A stretch of DNA of 10,645 bases from Rhodanobacteraceae bacterium UBA703 (GTDB lineage Bacteria; Pseudomonadota; Gammaproteobacteria; Xanthomonadales; Rhodanobacteraceae). The stretch spans positions 1 through 10,645 of the forward strand of contig DBMH01000117.1 of the NCBI GenBank assembly GCA_002297645.1, written 5' to 3'. The notes beneath the pieces were generated by a model that did no database searches, was not told the origin of the DNA, and worked only from the letters and a program-made list of their open reading frames with translations. This document shows, piece by piece, positions 1-6,300 of the stretch (position 1 is the first letter of the stretch; every line of letters begins with the position of its first letter). Made by a program: the position numbers and the translations under genes.

Positions 1-196
1 CGGGGGTGTCCGGCGCCGCGCGGTGCTGCGCCGCGCCAACGAGTTCGCCGAACAACGGCCAGCCGGGTTCGGTGCGCAGGCGCTGCCATGCGGACTGTAC
101 GGACGCGCCGGCGGCGGCTCCGGAGGCAAGCGCCGCCGCCAGGGCGACGGCGAGGTGTCTGCAGCGAAGCGGTGCCGGGCGCGGCGGTGGTCGCAT
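1..196 (-). CDS. Secreted protein of unknown function, N-terminal 65 residues only
   Basis: The gene is cut by the left edge of the window; only its first 65 codons are present. It starts at ATG 196–194, with GGGGAG at 210–205 as ribosome binding site, 8 bases upstream. The N-terminus is a good Sec signal peptide: an arginine-rich stretch (residues 1–14), a hydrophobic core (LAVALAAALASGAAAG, 15–30) and small residues around 29–31 for signal peptidase I cleavage. The visible mature part (SVQSAWQRLRTEPGWPLFGE...) has no motif I recognise. It lies 78 bases after the rpiA stop on the same strand, so co-transcription is possible, but it is not part of any conserved rpiA cluster I know. That it is a real secreted protein is fairly well supported; its function is unknown. 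Confidence 0.7.
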   Translation of the reverse strand, partial: MRPPPRPAPLRCRHLAVALAAALASGAAAGASVQSAWQRLRTEPGWPLFGELVGAAQHRAAPDTP

Positions 197-274
197 GGTG
201 CGTGCTCCCCAATGGCGAAGATGCAAACTCCTACATACGCACTGCCGCGCGCCGAGCGGACGGAGCGCCGTTTC

Positions 275-919
275 TCAGCGCATTTCCTCGGCGCCGATCA
301 GCACCACGTCCGCCGGCCGCTGCGCGAACAGGCCGACGGTGACGACACCGGCGATCTGGTTCAGGTCGCGCTCGAGTTCCGCCGGCCGCTGGATGCGCCA
401 GCCATGCACGTCGAGGATCCAGTTGCCGTTGTCGGTGACGGTGCCGTCGCGCCACACCGGCTGGCCGCCGCGCTTGACGATCTCGCGCGCCACGTAGCTG
501 CGTGCCATCGGGATCACCTCGATCGGCAACGGGAAAAGGCCGAGCACGTCGACGCGTTTGCCGGCGTCGATGATGCAGACGAACTTCGCGGCTGCGGCGG
601 CGATGATCTTTTCGCGCGTGAGCGCACCGCCGCCGCCCTTGATCAGGCAGCGCCCGGCATCGCACTCGTCGGCGCCGTCGACGTAGAGCGGTATGTCGCC
701 GGTGGCGTTGAGGTCGAGCACCGGCACGCCGCGCGCCTTCAGCAGGTGCGTCGACTGCTCCGAGCTCGATACCGCGCCCTGGATGCGGTCCTTGTGTTCG
801 GCCAGCGCGTCGATGAAGTGCGCCACGGTCGAGCCGGTGCCGACTCCGACGATCATGCCGTCCTCGACGTAGCGCATCGCGGCGCGTCCGGCCAGGCGTT
901 TCTCCGCATCCTTCGACAT
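275..919 (-). CDS. rpiA: Ribose-5-phosphate isomerase A
   Basis: Interconverts ribose 5-phosphate and ribulose 5-phosphate in the non-oxidative pentose phosphate pathway; cytosolic. The product is 214 residues, close to the 219 of E. coli RpiA. The phosphate-binding loop GVGTGST is at residues 25–31 and SSEQST at 52–57. DGADE (81–85) and IKGGGGALTREK (93–104) carry D81, D84, K94 and E103, which match the numbering of the E. coli catalytic residues exactly. The start at 919 is fixed by the canonical MSKDAEK beginning and by GGAG at 932–929, 9 bases upstream. A longer open frame runs upstream on this strand but has no homology to the family. The EVE-domain gene upstream is separated by an intrinsic terminator (989–968), so rpiA may rely on read-through or on a weak promoter I cannot place. 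Confidence 0.97.
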   Translation of the reverse strand: MSKDAEKRLAGRAAMRYVEDGMIVGVGTGSTVAHFIDALAEHKDRIQGAVSSSEQSTHLLKARGVPVLDLNATGDIPLYVDGADECDAGRCLIKGGGGALTREKIIAAAAAKFVCIIDAGKRVDVLGLFPLPIEVIPMARSYVAREIVKRGGQPVWRDGTVTDNGNWILDVHGWRIQRPAELERDLNQIAGVVTVGLFAQRPADVVLIGAEEMR

Positions 920-967
920 CGTGTGTTTCTCCAGGAATTCCCGCGGTCGTCCTGATCGCGAAGATCG

Positions 968-989
968 AAAAGCAGACGCCCTCGTCTGC
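968..989 (-). terminator. Intrinsic terminator after the EVE-domain gene
   Basis: On the minus strand GCAGACG (989–983), loop AGGG (982–979) and CGTCTGC (978–972) form a perfect 7-bp stem with a 4-base loop. TTTT (971–968) follows directly. The hairpin lies 25 bases after the EVE-domain stop and about 50 bases before the rpiA start. It has no T-run on the plus strand, so it acts in one direction. The U-tract is short, so termination may be partial. Confidence 0.75.
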
Positions 990-1014
990 ACGGTACAAAG
1001 AAGGAAGGTTCGCG

Positions 1015-1467
1015 CTACTCGAGCCCGAGGATGGCGTTCCACTGCGCCCTCGTCACGGGCAGGATCGACAGGCGATTGCCGCGCTGGAGCAGGGCGAATC
1101 CTTCGAGCTTCGCCTGCCGGCGCAGTTCGTCGAGGCCGACCGTGCGCCGGAATTTCCGCTTGAAGGACACGTCGACGAGCATCCAGCGCGGATTCTCCGG
1201 CGTGGCCTTCTCGTCGTAGTAGTCGCTCTTGCGATCGTACTGGGTCGGATCCGGATACGCCTCGGAGGCGACCTCGGCGATGCCGACGACGCCCGGCTCC
1301 GGGCAGCTCGAATGGTAGAACAGCACGCCGTCGCCGGGCTTCATGCCGTCGCGCATGAAATTGCGCGCCTGGTAGTTGCGCACGCCGGTCCAGGGTTCGG
1401 TGCCCACGCGCTCGAGATCGTCGATCGAGAAGGCGTCCGGTTCGGACTTCATGAGCCAGTAGTGCAT
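1015..1467 (-). CDS. EVE-domain protein (DUF55, thymocyte nuclear protein 1-like)
   Basis: 150 residues, essentially one EVE domain, a fold related to PUA and YTH domains. Family members bind modified bases such as 5-methyl- or 5-hydroxymethylcytosine; the substrate here is unknown. Diagnostic sequence: MHYWLMKSEP (residues 1–10), W26 followed by GVRNYQARN (28–36), KPGDGVLFYHSS (43–54) for the ligand-pocket side, GVVGIAEV (59–66), and a conserved end ILPVTRAQWNAIL (135–147). The start at 1467 gives the usual family N-terminus. There is no strong Shine-Dalgarno, but an extended -10 (TGC + TACAGT, 1507–1499) lies 31 bases upstream. It sits between fcl and rpiA, a common neighbourhood in gammaproteobacteria. 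It stands alone, not fused to a restriction nuclease or AAA+ domain, which argues for a housekeeping role rather than defence. Confidence 0.93.
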   Translation of the reverse strand: MHYWLMKSEPDAFSIDDLERVGTEPWTGVRNYQARNFMRDGMKPGDGVLFYHSSCPEPGVVGIAEVASEAYPDPTQYDRKSDYYDEKATPENPRWMLVDVSFKRKFRRTVGLDELRRQAKLEGFALLQRGNRLSILPVTRAQWNAILGLE

Positions 1468-1498
1468 GACGTTCGGGCGAATGGCTGTCGGAATGCGG

Positions 1499-1507
1499 AC
1501 TGTAGCA
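1499..1507 (-). promoter_or_regulatory. Possible extended -10 promoter of the EVE-domain gene
   Basis: Minus-strand TGC (1507–1505) followed by TACAGT (1504–1499) matches an extended -10 element (TGn then TAnnnT). It lies just beyond the fcl stop and would give a 5' leader of about 24 bases before the EVE start. I see no convincing -35, so the call rests on the -10 alone. Confidence 0.35.
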
Positions 1508-1521
1508 GCCGCACCCGCGGA

Positions 1522-2154
1522 TCACCCGGCCAGCGGCTCGACCGGAGGCGTCAGGTCGATCAGTTCGCCCTCGGTCGCGACGTAGTCGAGCCGGACGTCC
1601 CACGGCATCGCCTCGATCGCGTCGACTTCCTGCAGGGCATAGCCGACTCCGACGAGCACGGGTTTGCCGACCTCCTCGCGATCGCGCAGGAACGCGAAGC
1701 TGCGATCGTAGTATCCGCCGCCGAAGCCGAGTCGCCCGCCGCGGCGATCGAAGCCGAGCAGGGGAACCAGCACGAGCTCGATGTCGTGGGGGCGCCGCAG
1801 TTCGATTTCGGCGCAGACCGGTTCGGGAATGCCGTAGCGATTCGGCACCACCTCGATGCCGGGACGCCAAGGCGCGAAGCGGAGGCGCTTGTCCGCATCG
1901 ACGACGGGAAGGTGGTATTGCTGTCCGCGCGCACGCAGGCCGGGCATCAGGCCGAGCAGCGGCAGCTCGCCACCGGTCGCCCAGTAGCCTGCGATGCGCC
2001 GGTCGGTCAGGAATTCCGGAATGCGTTCCAGTTGCGCGACGACACCCTCCGCCGCCGCCAGCCGCTCGCGTGGCGAGAGCGCCGCACGTCGCGCGCGCAG
2101 GTCGCGGCGGAGTGCGGCGCGTGGGTCGGCAGGGGAAATCGTGGATTCCGTCAT
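1522..2154 (-). CDS. ygfA: 5-formyltetrahydrofolate cyclo-ligase (5,10-methenyl-THF synthetase)
   Basis: ATP-dependent conversion of 5-formyl-THF to 5,10-methenyl-THF (EC 6.3.3.2), returning the folate store to one-carbon metabolism; cytosolic. The product is 210 residues, normal for the family. The N-terminus has the usual arginine-rich helix (LRRDLRARRAALS, residues 15–27). The ATP and metal signature is at 132–151: LLGFDRRGGRLGFGGGYYDR, ending in the diagnostic GGGYYDR. VLVGVGYALQ (166–175) follows, then a DYVATE segment near the C-terminus. The start at 2154 gives MTEST. It has no Shine-Dalgarno but follows GACAAT by exactly 7 bases, so the mRNA may be leaderless. Lying downstream of zapA and 6S RNA is the standard gammaproteobacterial order. 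The gap to ssrS, filled with REP-type repeats, is much longer than in E. coli. Confidence 0.95.
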   Translation of the reverse strand: MTESTISPADPRAALRRDLRARRAALSPRERLAAAEGVVAQLERIPEFLTDRRIAGYWATGGELPLLGLMPGLRARGQQYHLPVVDADKRLRFAPWRPGIEVVPNRYGIPEPVCAEIELRRPHDIELVLVPLLGFDRRGGRLGFGGGYYDRSFAFLRDREEVGKPVLVGVGYALQEVDAIEAMPWDVRLDYVATEGELIDLTPPVEPLAG

Positions 2155-2165
2155 GCGCCGGATTG
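2141..2165. repeat. Degenerate REP-like copy over the fcl start codon
   Basis: The plus strand around the fcl start (GGATTCCGTCATGCGCCGGA, 2143–2162) resembles the REP unit at 2393–2412 (GGATTCCCGCTTGCGCGGGA), matching at 15 of the 20 positions without gaps. The inverted symmetry is largely lost. If homologous, codons 1–5 of fcl (MTEST) derive from repeat sequence. Chance similarity in GC-rich DNA is possible. Confidence 0.3.
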
Positions 2166-2170
2166 TCCCA
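2155..2170 (-). promoter_or_regulatory. Possible extended -10 promoter giving a leaderless fcl mRNA
   Basis: On the minus strand TGG then GACAAT (2167–2162) fits an extended -10. It is followed by 7 bases (CCGGCGC) and the fcl ATG at 2154. Transcription would begin at or next to the start codon, which fits the lack of a Shine-Dalgarno. No clear -35 is visible. The same layout precedes the ZapB-like gene (3331–3319). Confidence 0.4.
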
Positions 2171-2200
2171 CGAACACACCCTCGCGCGGTCGCGTGCCCT

Positions 2201-2225
2201 GGGGTCCCGCGTGCGCGGGATGACG
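2201..2225 (+). repeat. REP-type palindromic repeat, copy 1
   Basis: TCCCGCG (2205–2211), TG, CGCGGGA (2214–2220) form a perfect 7-bp stem, preceded by GG and followed by TGACG. This is the usual form of the short dispersed palindromes (…TCCCGC…GCGGGA…TGACG) common in proteobacterial intergenic DNA. It lies in the same orientation as copy 2, about 190 bases away. Such units can stabilise mRNA ends or bind nucleoid proteins; no specific role can be read here. Confidence 0.75.
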
Positions 2226-2390
2226 TCGCAGGGCGATGTTCGGTCGTTCTCCAGGGGCGCGTTCATTCTCCGGTCGCGTGCGGACCGTTCATCGAAAGGC
2301 GCGTCGCGGGCGACTGTTCGCAGAGCGTCCGCAGAGGCGGCGGTTGAAGGCTGGACCGCGCCGGCGGAGCGGTGTCACGACTTGCCGCAA

Positions 2391-2418
2391 ATGGATTCCC
2401 GCTTGCGCGGGAACGACG
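2391..2418 (+). repeat. REP-type palindromic repeat, copy 2
   Basis: TTCCCGC (2396–2402), loop TTGC, GCGGGAA (2407–2413) form a perfect 7-bp stem. The unit is flanked by ATGGA on the left and CGACGAC on the right. The spurious peptides it encodes (MDSRLRGNDD on one strand, SSFPRKRESI on the other) are the ones such repeats produce across proteobacterial genomes, which supports the call. Confidence 0.8.
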
Positions 2419-2480
2419 ACGGCAGAAGGAGCGACCGGAGTTTCCCCATACGGCCGCGCGGCCTTGTCGAAGGAGGCTGT

Positions 2481-2578
2481 TCCTTGAACGGCGCGGCCAA
2501 GGATGGCCGCTGGTAGTCCCTCACGAGATCGCAAGCGCCAAGAGCGGCGTCGACCGATCCCGATGCAGCGTTCAAGGA
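2481..2578 (-). ncRNA. Candidate structured RNA with a three-way junction, unassigned
   Basis: The minus strand just downstream of 6S RNA can fold into a compact three-helix shape. The closing helix P1 is UCCUUGAACG (2578–2569) with CGUUCAAGGA (2490–2481), 10 perfect pairs. P2 is CGGGAUCG (2562–2555) with CGAUCUCG (2531–2524), 8 pairs including one G·U, capped by an inner CGCC/GGCG hairpin (2549–2546 with 2539–2536). P3 is GCGGCC (2510–2505) with GGCCGC (2498–2493), 6 perfect pairs. I do not recognise it as a known family. It could be a small RNA processed from 6S read-through, a leader element of fcl, or a small inverted-repeat element. Only the pairing is seen; that it is transcribed and functional is inferred. 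Confidence 0.35.
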
Positions 2579-2585
2579 CGAACGC

Positions 2586-2609
2586 AAAAAAAAGATGTCC
2601 TCCAGGAGG
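2586..2609 (-). terminator. Probable 3' end signal of 6S RNA
   Basis: CCTCCTGGAGG (2609–2599) can form a short local hairpin, and the 3' arm of the closing stem follows. Both lead into TTTTTTTT (2593–2586), the longest T-run in the window on this strand. This could terminate ssrS transcripts, although in E. coli 6S RNA is also processed from longer ssrS–ygfA transcripts. Confidence 0.5.
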
Positions 2610-2782
2610 CCGGTGCGCACCAAACGACCTTGATCCCTAGGATCAGGTGGGAGAGCTGACGAAACCTTCAGGCTTTCCGCCGTAGCGGACATGCACACGG
2701 GTTGCGCTTCGCTGTCCCGGGGTCGTGTATAGGAACAAGGCAATATGTAAGAGTGCGCTGCCGGGCATCGCAGAGGACACCT
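2594..2782 (-). ncRNA. ssrS: 6S RNA
   Basis: 6S RNA mimics an open promoter, binds the sigma70 RNA polymerase holoenzyme and represses many promoters in stationary phase. The predicted transcript is 189 nt, close to the 184 nt of E. coli. The closing stem pairs GGUGUCCUCU (2781–2772) with GGAGGACAUC (2603–2594), 10 pairs with two G·U. It continues inward with CCGG (2764–2761) to CCGG (2613–2610) and GCGCAC (2758–2753) to GUGCGC (2620–2615). Beyond the central bubble is the small hairpin ACCUGAUCC…GGGAUCAAGGU (2648–2627), which corresponds to the CACCUUGAACCAAGGGUUCAAGG hairpin of the E. coli RNA. Eight T residues (2593–2586) follow the 3' stem. The position between zapA and fcl is the conserved one. 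The ends are predicted from the promoter and stem, not measured. Confidence 0.92.
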
Positions 2783-2786
2783 GCGC

Positions 2787-3089
2787 TTATTGTAGGGATC
2801 CCGGCAGGGTGCGTTCAAGCTTGGCGTTCAACGCTTGCAGCGCTTCGGCCAGTTGCGCGGATTCGGTCGATTCGCGCTGGCGCGCGCCGAGCAGTTCGTG
2901 GCTGAGGTTCAAGGCGGCGAGAACCGCGATGCGGTCGAACGGCACCGCGCGCGCATTGCTGCGCATCTCGCGCATCTTGCCGTCGAGATAGCGCGCCGCG
3001 GCGAGCAGTCCCTCGCGCTCCTCCGGTTCGCAGGCGACCAGGAATTCGCGGTCCAGCACGTGGATCGATACCGGTTCGCCGCCGCTCAT
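2787..3089 (-). CDS. zapA: Cell division protein ZapA
   Basis: ZapA binds and bundles FtsZ filaments and stabilises the Z-ring at mid-cell. The product is 100 residues, typical for the family. The globular N-terminal part begins with VSIHVLDREFLVACEPEEREGLLAAARYLDGKM (residues 7–39); the helical stretch includes FDRIAVLAALNLSHELL (51–67), the strongest family signature; a coiled-coil tail follows (68–100). The start at 3089 lies 10 bases after the stop of the ZapB-like gene. Its ribosome binding site (GAGGG) overlaps that stop codon (TGAGGG), so the two are probably translationally coupled. The 3' end of the gene carries the ssrS promoter. Confidence 0.95.
   Translation of the reverse strand: MSGGEPVSIHVLDREFLVACEPEEREGLLAAARYLDGKMREMRSNARAVPFDRIAVLAALNLSHELLGARQRESTESAQLAEALQALNAKLERTLPGSLQ
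2789..2818 (-). promoter_or_regulatory. Sigma70 promoter of ssrS inside the end of zapA
   Basis: TTGAAC (2818–2813), an 18-base spacer, then TACAAT (2794–2789): 4 of 6 and 5 of 6 matches to the sigma70 consensus. Transcription from A2782 or nearby puts the first bases exactly at the start of the 6S closing stem. The whole promoter lies within the last codons of zapA; the final T of the -10 is the first base of the zapA TAA stop. Confidence 0.8.
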
Positions 3090-3099
3090 CGCGCCGCCC

Positions 3100-3318
3100 T
3101 CATGCGTGGTTGTGTTCCAGCGACTTCAGACGGACGATCATCGCCTCGACCCGCGCCCGCGCCTGCTCGTTGCGTGCGAGCAGTTGCGCCCGCTCGAGGT
3201 TGAGGTGCTCCTGGCTCTGCCGCAGGCTGCGGTTTTCCTCCTGCAGCGCACGGCACAGGGCGACCAGCCGGTCGACCCGCTCTCCCAGGACGGCCAGGTT
3301 TTCCAGGTGGGCGGACAT
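3100..3318 (-). CDS. Small coiled-coil protein of the TIGR02449 type, ZapB-like
   Basis: 72 residues, nearly all predicted helix: leucine-rich heptads run from LENLAVLGERVDRLVALCRAL (5–25) through ENRSLRQSQEHLNLERAQLL (28–47) to the end. There is no signal peptide or membrane segment. In Pseudomonas and Xanthomonas relatives a short coiled-coil protein of this kind precedes zapA, and it is thought to act with ZapA at the division ring, like ZapB of enterics. That role is inferred from position and shape. The same frame stays open far upstream, but that part is antisense-like sequence inside the c-di-GMP gene. The start at 3318 gives the usual MSAHLENL. It has no Shine-Dalgarno but is preceded by a good -10, so it may be translated from a leaderless mRNA. 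Confidence 0.88.
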   Translation of the reverse strand: MSAHLENLAVLGERVDRLVALCRALQEENRSLRQSQEHLNLERAQLLARNEQARARVEAMIVRLKSLEHNHA

Positions 3319-3334
3319 GCGGCGGACTATAGCA
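3319..3334 (-). promoter_or_regulatory. Extended -10 promoter giving a leaderless zapB-like–zapA mRNA
   Basis: TGC (3334–3332) followed by TATAGT (3331–3326) is an extended -10 with 5 of 6 consensus matches. Seven bases (CCGCCGC) separate it from ATG 3318, so transcription should begin at or within a base of the start codon. No good -35 is visible, as is common with extended -10 promoters. It serves the ZapB-like gene and zapA, and lies only 41 bases after the c-di-GMP gene. Confidence 0.55.
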
Positions 3335-3357
3335 TCGGGATTCGTCGCGGAGTGTGG

Positions 3358-3373
3358 CGGCCGCGCGCGGCCG
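3358..3373. repeat. Perfect 16-bp palindrome after the c-di-GMP gene
   Basis: CGGCCGCGCGCGGCCG is identical to its reverse complement and begins one base after the stop codon of the GGDEF-EAL gene. As RNA it would form a 6-bp all-GC stem with a 4-base loop, but no T-run follows, so it is not a standard intrinsic terminator. It could block 3' exonucleases or be a protein-binding site upstream of the zapB-like promoter. Confidence 0.5.
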
Positions 3374-3374
3374 T

Positions 3375-6300
3375 TCACGCTCCGCGCAGCACGATCCGTC
3401 GCCGCGCCGAATGCTTGCGCAGCAGCTCCAGGCACTGCCGCGGCGGCAGCGGCGGCGCCAGCCAGTGGCCCTGGATCTCGTCGCAGTCCTGCTCGCGCAG
3501 GTACTCGACCTGCTCGGCCAGCTCGACGCCTTCGGCGACGACGTTGAGGCCGAGCGAATGCGCCATCGCGATGACGGTCGCGGTGATCGCCTCGTCGTCC
3601 GGATCGGTCGTGATGTCGCCGACGAATTCCTTGTCGATCTTGAGCGTGTCGATCGGCAGCCGCTTGAGGTAGCTCAGCGACGAGTAGCCGGTGCCGAAAT
3701 CGTCGATCGCGAGCGTGACGCCGACCGACTTCAGCCGCCGCAGGGTCGTGATCGACTGCTCGGCGTTCGCCATGACCATGCTCTCGGTGAGCTCCAGCTC
3801 GAGCCGGTTCGGTGCGACGTCGTGTTCGGCGAGCACGTCGCAGAGGCGCTGGATCAGGTCGCCGCGCAGCAGCTGCGCGACCGAGATGTTGACCGACATG
3901 GTGATGTCGTCGATGCCGTCCTCGCGCCAGCTCGCGAGCTGGGCGCAGGCCTGGGCCACGACCCAGTCGCCGATCTCGACGATCAGCCCGGTCTCCTCCG
4001 CGAGCGGGATGAACACCGCGGGCGAGACGTTGCCGAGATCGGCGCTGCGCCAGCGCAGCAGCGCCTCGACGCCGGTGATGCGCTCGTCGAGCAGGGACAG
4101 CTTGGGCTGGAACACCAGCGAGAACTCGTTGCGTTCGAGCGCCTTGCCGAGGGCGCCTGCCATCGTCGCGCGCAGGCGTGCGGCCGCGTCCATCGCCTCG
4201 GTGTAGACCATGTAGGTCTTCCGCCCGCGCTCCTTGGCCTGGTACATCGCGGTATCGGCGAATTTCAGCAGGTCGCTCGGCACCTGGCCGTGATCGGGGT
4301 ACAGGCTGATGCCGATCGACGGCGAGATCACCACTTCCTGCCCGCTGTCCAGCTCGAGCGGCTGCTCGAACGCCGCGATGATCTTGGCGGCGACGCGCTC
4401 GGTCTCGGCGACGTCGAGGACGCCCTCGATGACGACGGTGAACTCGTCGCCGCCGAGGCGCGCGACCGAATCGCCTCCGCGCACGACCTGGCGCAGGCGG
4501 CTGCCGGCCGCCTTCAGCATGCGGTCGCCGGCCGCGTGGCCCATCGAGTCGTTGACGTGCTTGAAGCGGTCCAGGTCGAGGAACAGCACGCCGATCTTGT
4601 GGCCCGAGCGCCGCGCCTGGACGATGGCCCGCCCGAGCCTTTCGCTCAGCAGCGTGCGGTTCGGTAGTCCCGTCAGCGCGTCGTAGTTGGCGAGGTAGCG
4701 CAGCTCCTGTTCCGCGCGCTTGCGGTCGGTGATGTCCGAGATCACGCTGACGAAATGCGTGCGCTGCCCGCCCGAGTCGCGCACCTCCGCGGTCTCGATC
4801 CAGCAGAGCAGTTCGTCGCCGTCCTTGCGCCGCTGCCACAGTTCGCCGCGCCAGTGCCCGGTCCTCTCGACCGTTTCGCGCATGGCGGCGTAATGCCCGG
4901 CCGGATGCTGCGAGCAGTTGAGCATGTCGGTCGGTCGGCCGACGATCTCGTCCTCGCGCCAGCCGGTGATCCGCGTGAACGCCGGGTTCACGCTGACGAA
5001 GCGGAATTCCGGATCGGCCACGGCGACCGCTTCACCCATGCTGCGGATGACTTCCTCGGCGATGCGCCGGTCGTGCTCGGCGGCGCGCGTCGCGGTGATG
5101 TCGCGGGCGGTGCCGCTCATGCGCAGCGGCTGCCCGTCTTCGTCGCGCTCGACGATCTTGCCGCGCACCGCGATCCAGTGCCATTCGCCCGAACCGTCCG
5201 CGTGGCGGTACTCCGCCTCGTAGGTGTCGGTCTTGTGGTTGACGTGGTCGTCGAGGCGACGCTCGACGGTCGGCAGGTCGTCGGGATGGATCGTCGAGCG
5301 GAACCACTCCCACGCGTAGACGCGCGAGTCCCTCTGGCTGCGTTCCATCGGATTGGCGGAGCCGGTCATCATGAGCAGCCCGCGCGGCATGTCCCAGTCC
5401 CAGAACGAGTCGCCCGAACCCCACAACGCGACGCGCAGCCGATCCTCGCGCTCGCGCAGGTCCTGGTGGTAGCGCCCGAGTTCCTGGCGCCGGCGGCGCC
5501 AGTTGCGCCATACGACCAGCGAGACGGCGAGCGCGGCGAGCGCGTAGGCGATCCTGGCGGGAAGGCTCTGCCACCACGGCGGCAGCACGCGCAGTTCGAG
5601 CGTCGCGGGGCGGTCGTTCCAGTACCCGTCGTGGTTGCTGGCGCGCACCTTGAACCGGTAGGTGCCGGCGTCGAGGTTGGTATAGGTCGCCTCGTGGCGC
5701 GTTCCGGCCTCGATCCAGTGCTCGTCGAACCCCTCGAGCTGGAAGGCGAAGCGATTGCGCTCGGGGGCGGTGAAGTCGAGCGCGGCGAACTCGAACTGCA
5801 CGACGCGATCGGCCACCGTCATGGTGACGCTGGCGCCTTCCTGCGGCGTGTGCGGGGCGTTCTTGCCGATGCGCACGCGCGTGAAGGCGACCGGCGCCGC
5901 GTAGCGGCTGCCGACGATGGCCTGCGGCTGGAACAGGTTGAAGCCGTTGATGCCGCCGAAGGCGAGGCGGCCGTCGCGCAGGGCCGCGTAGGCGCCCCCG
6001 TTGAACTCCATGTCCTGCAGGCCGTCGACGAGCGTGAAGGTGCGGAACGCGCTCCCGGTCGGATCGAGCGAGGCGATGCCGCGGTTCGTGCTGAGCCAAA
6101 CGCGTCCCATCGCGTCGCTGCCGATCGCGTAGACGGAGCGGTTCGGCAGGCCGTCGCGCGTCAGCCAGCGCGTGAAGCGCGCTTCGGCGGGCGTGAGCGA
6201 GTCGAGGCGGCTGAGTCCGGCGTGCGTGCCGATCCACAATGCGCCATCAGCGGCCTCGTGCAGCGCGCGGACGAGATTGCCGGCCAGCGAGCGCGGATTG

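Larger units (their letters stand above)
2155..2593. other. Gene-free stretch between 6S RNA and fcl
   Basis: These 439 bases hold no credible protein gene: the open frames crossing them on both strands run through the repeats and the 6S RNA. What it does hold: the T-run after 6S RNA (2593–2586), a three-helix RNA candidate (2578–2481), a 12-bp palindrome GGCCGCGCGGCC (2452–2463), two REP-type hairpins (2396–2415 and 2201–2225) and the fcl promoter candidate. I see no recognisable structure in about 2226–2390. Confidence 0.7.

Noticed and set aside
23..955. 310-codon plus-strand open frame over rpiA
   Set aside because: It is antisense to rpiA, whose catalytic residues all match; its composition is shadow-like.
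1015..1467. EVE-domain gene as part of a modification-dependent restriction system
   Set aside because: It is a stand-alone EVE domain between housekeeping genes, with no nuclease, AAA+ or methyltransferase nearby.
275..2266. 663-codon minus-strand frame ending with RpiA
   Set aside because: The RpiA homology starts exactly at MSKDAEK (919) with its own ribosome binding site; upstream residues are frame shadows of fcl and the EVE-domain gene.
2375..2818. 147-codon minus-strand open frame across the ssrS region
   Set aside because: It crosses the 6S RNA, the three-helix candidate and a REP unit; its C-terminal peptide SSFPRKRESI is the typical translation of such repeats.
3100..4839. Long minus-strand frame ending with the ZapB-like protein, suggesting a 579-residue fusion
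   Set aside because: Only the last 72 codons look like protein; the upstream part is an alternative frame of the GGDEF-EAL gene rich in Arg and Ala.
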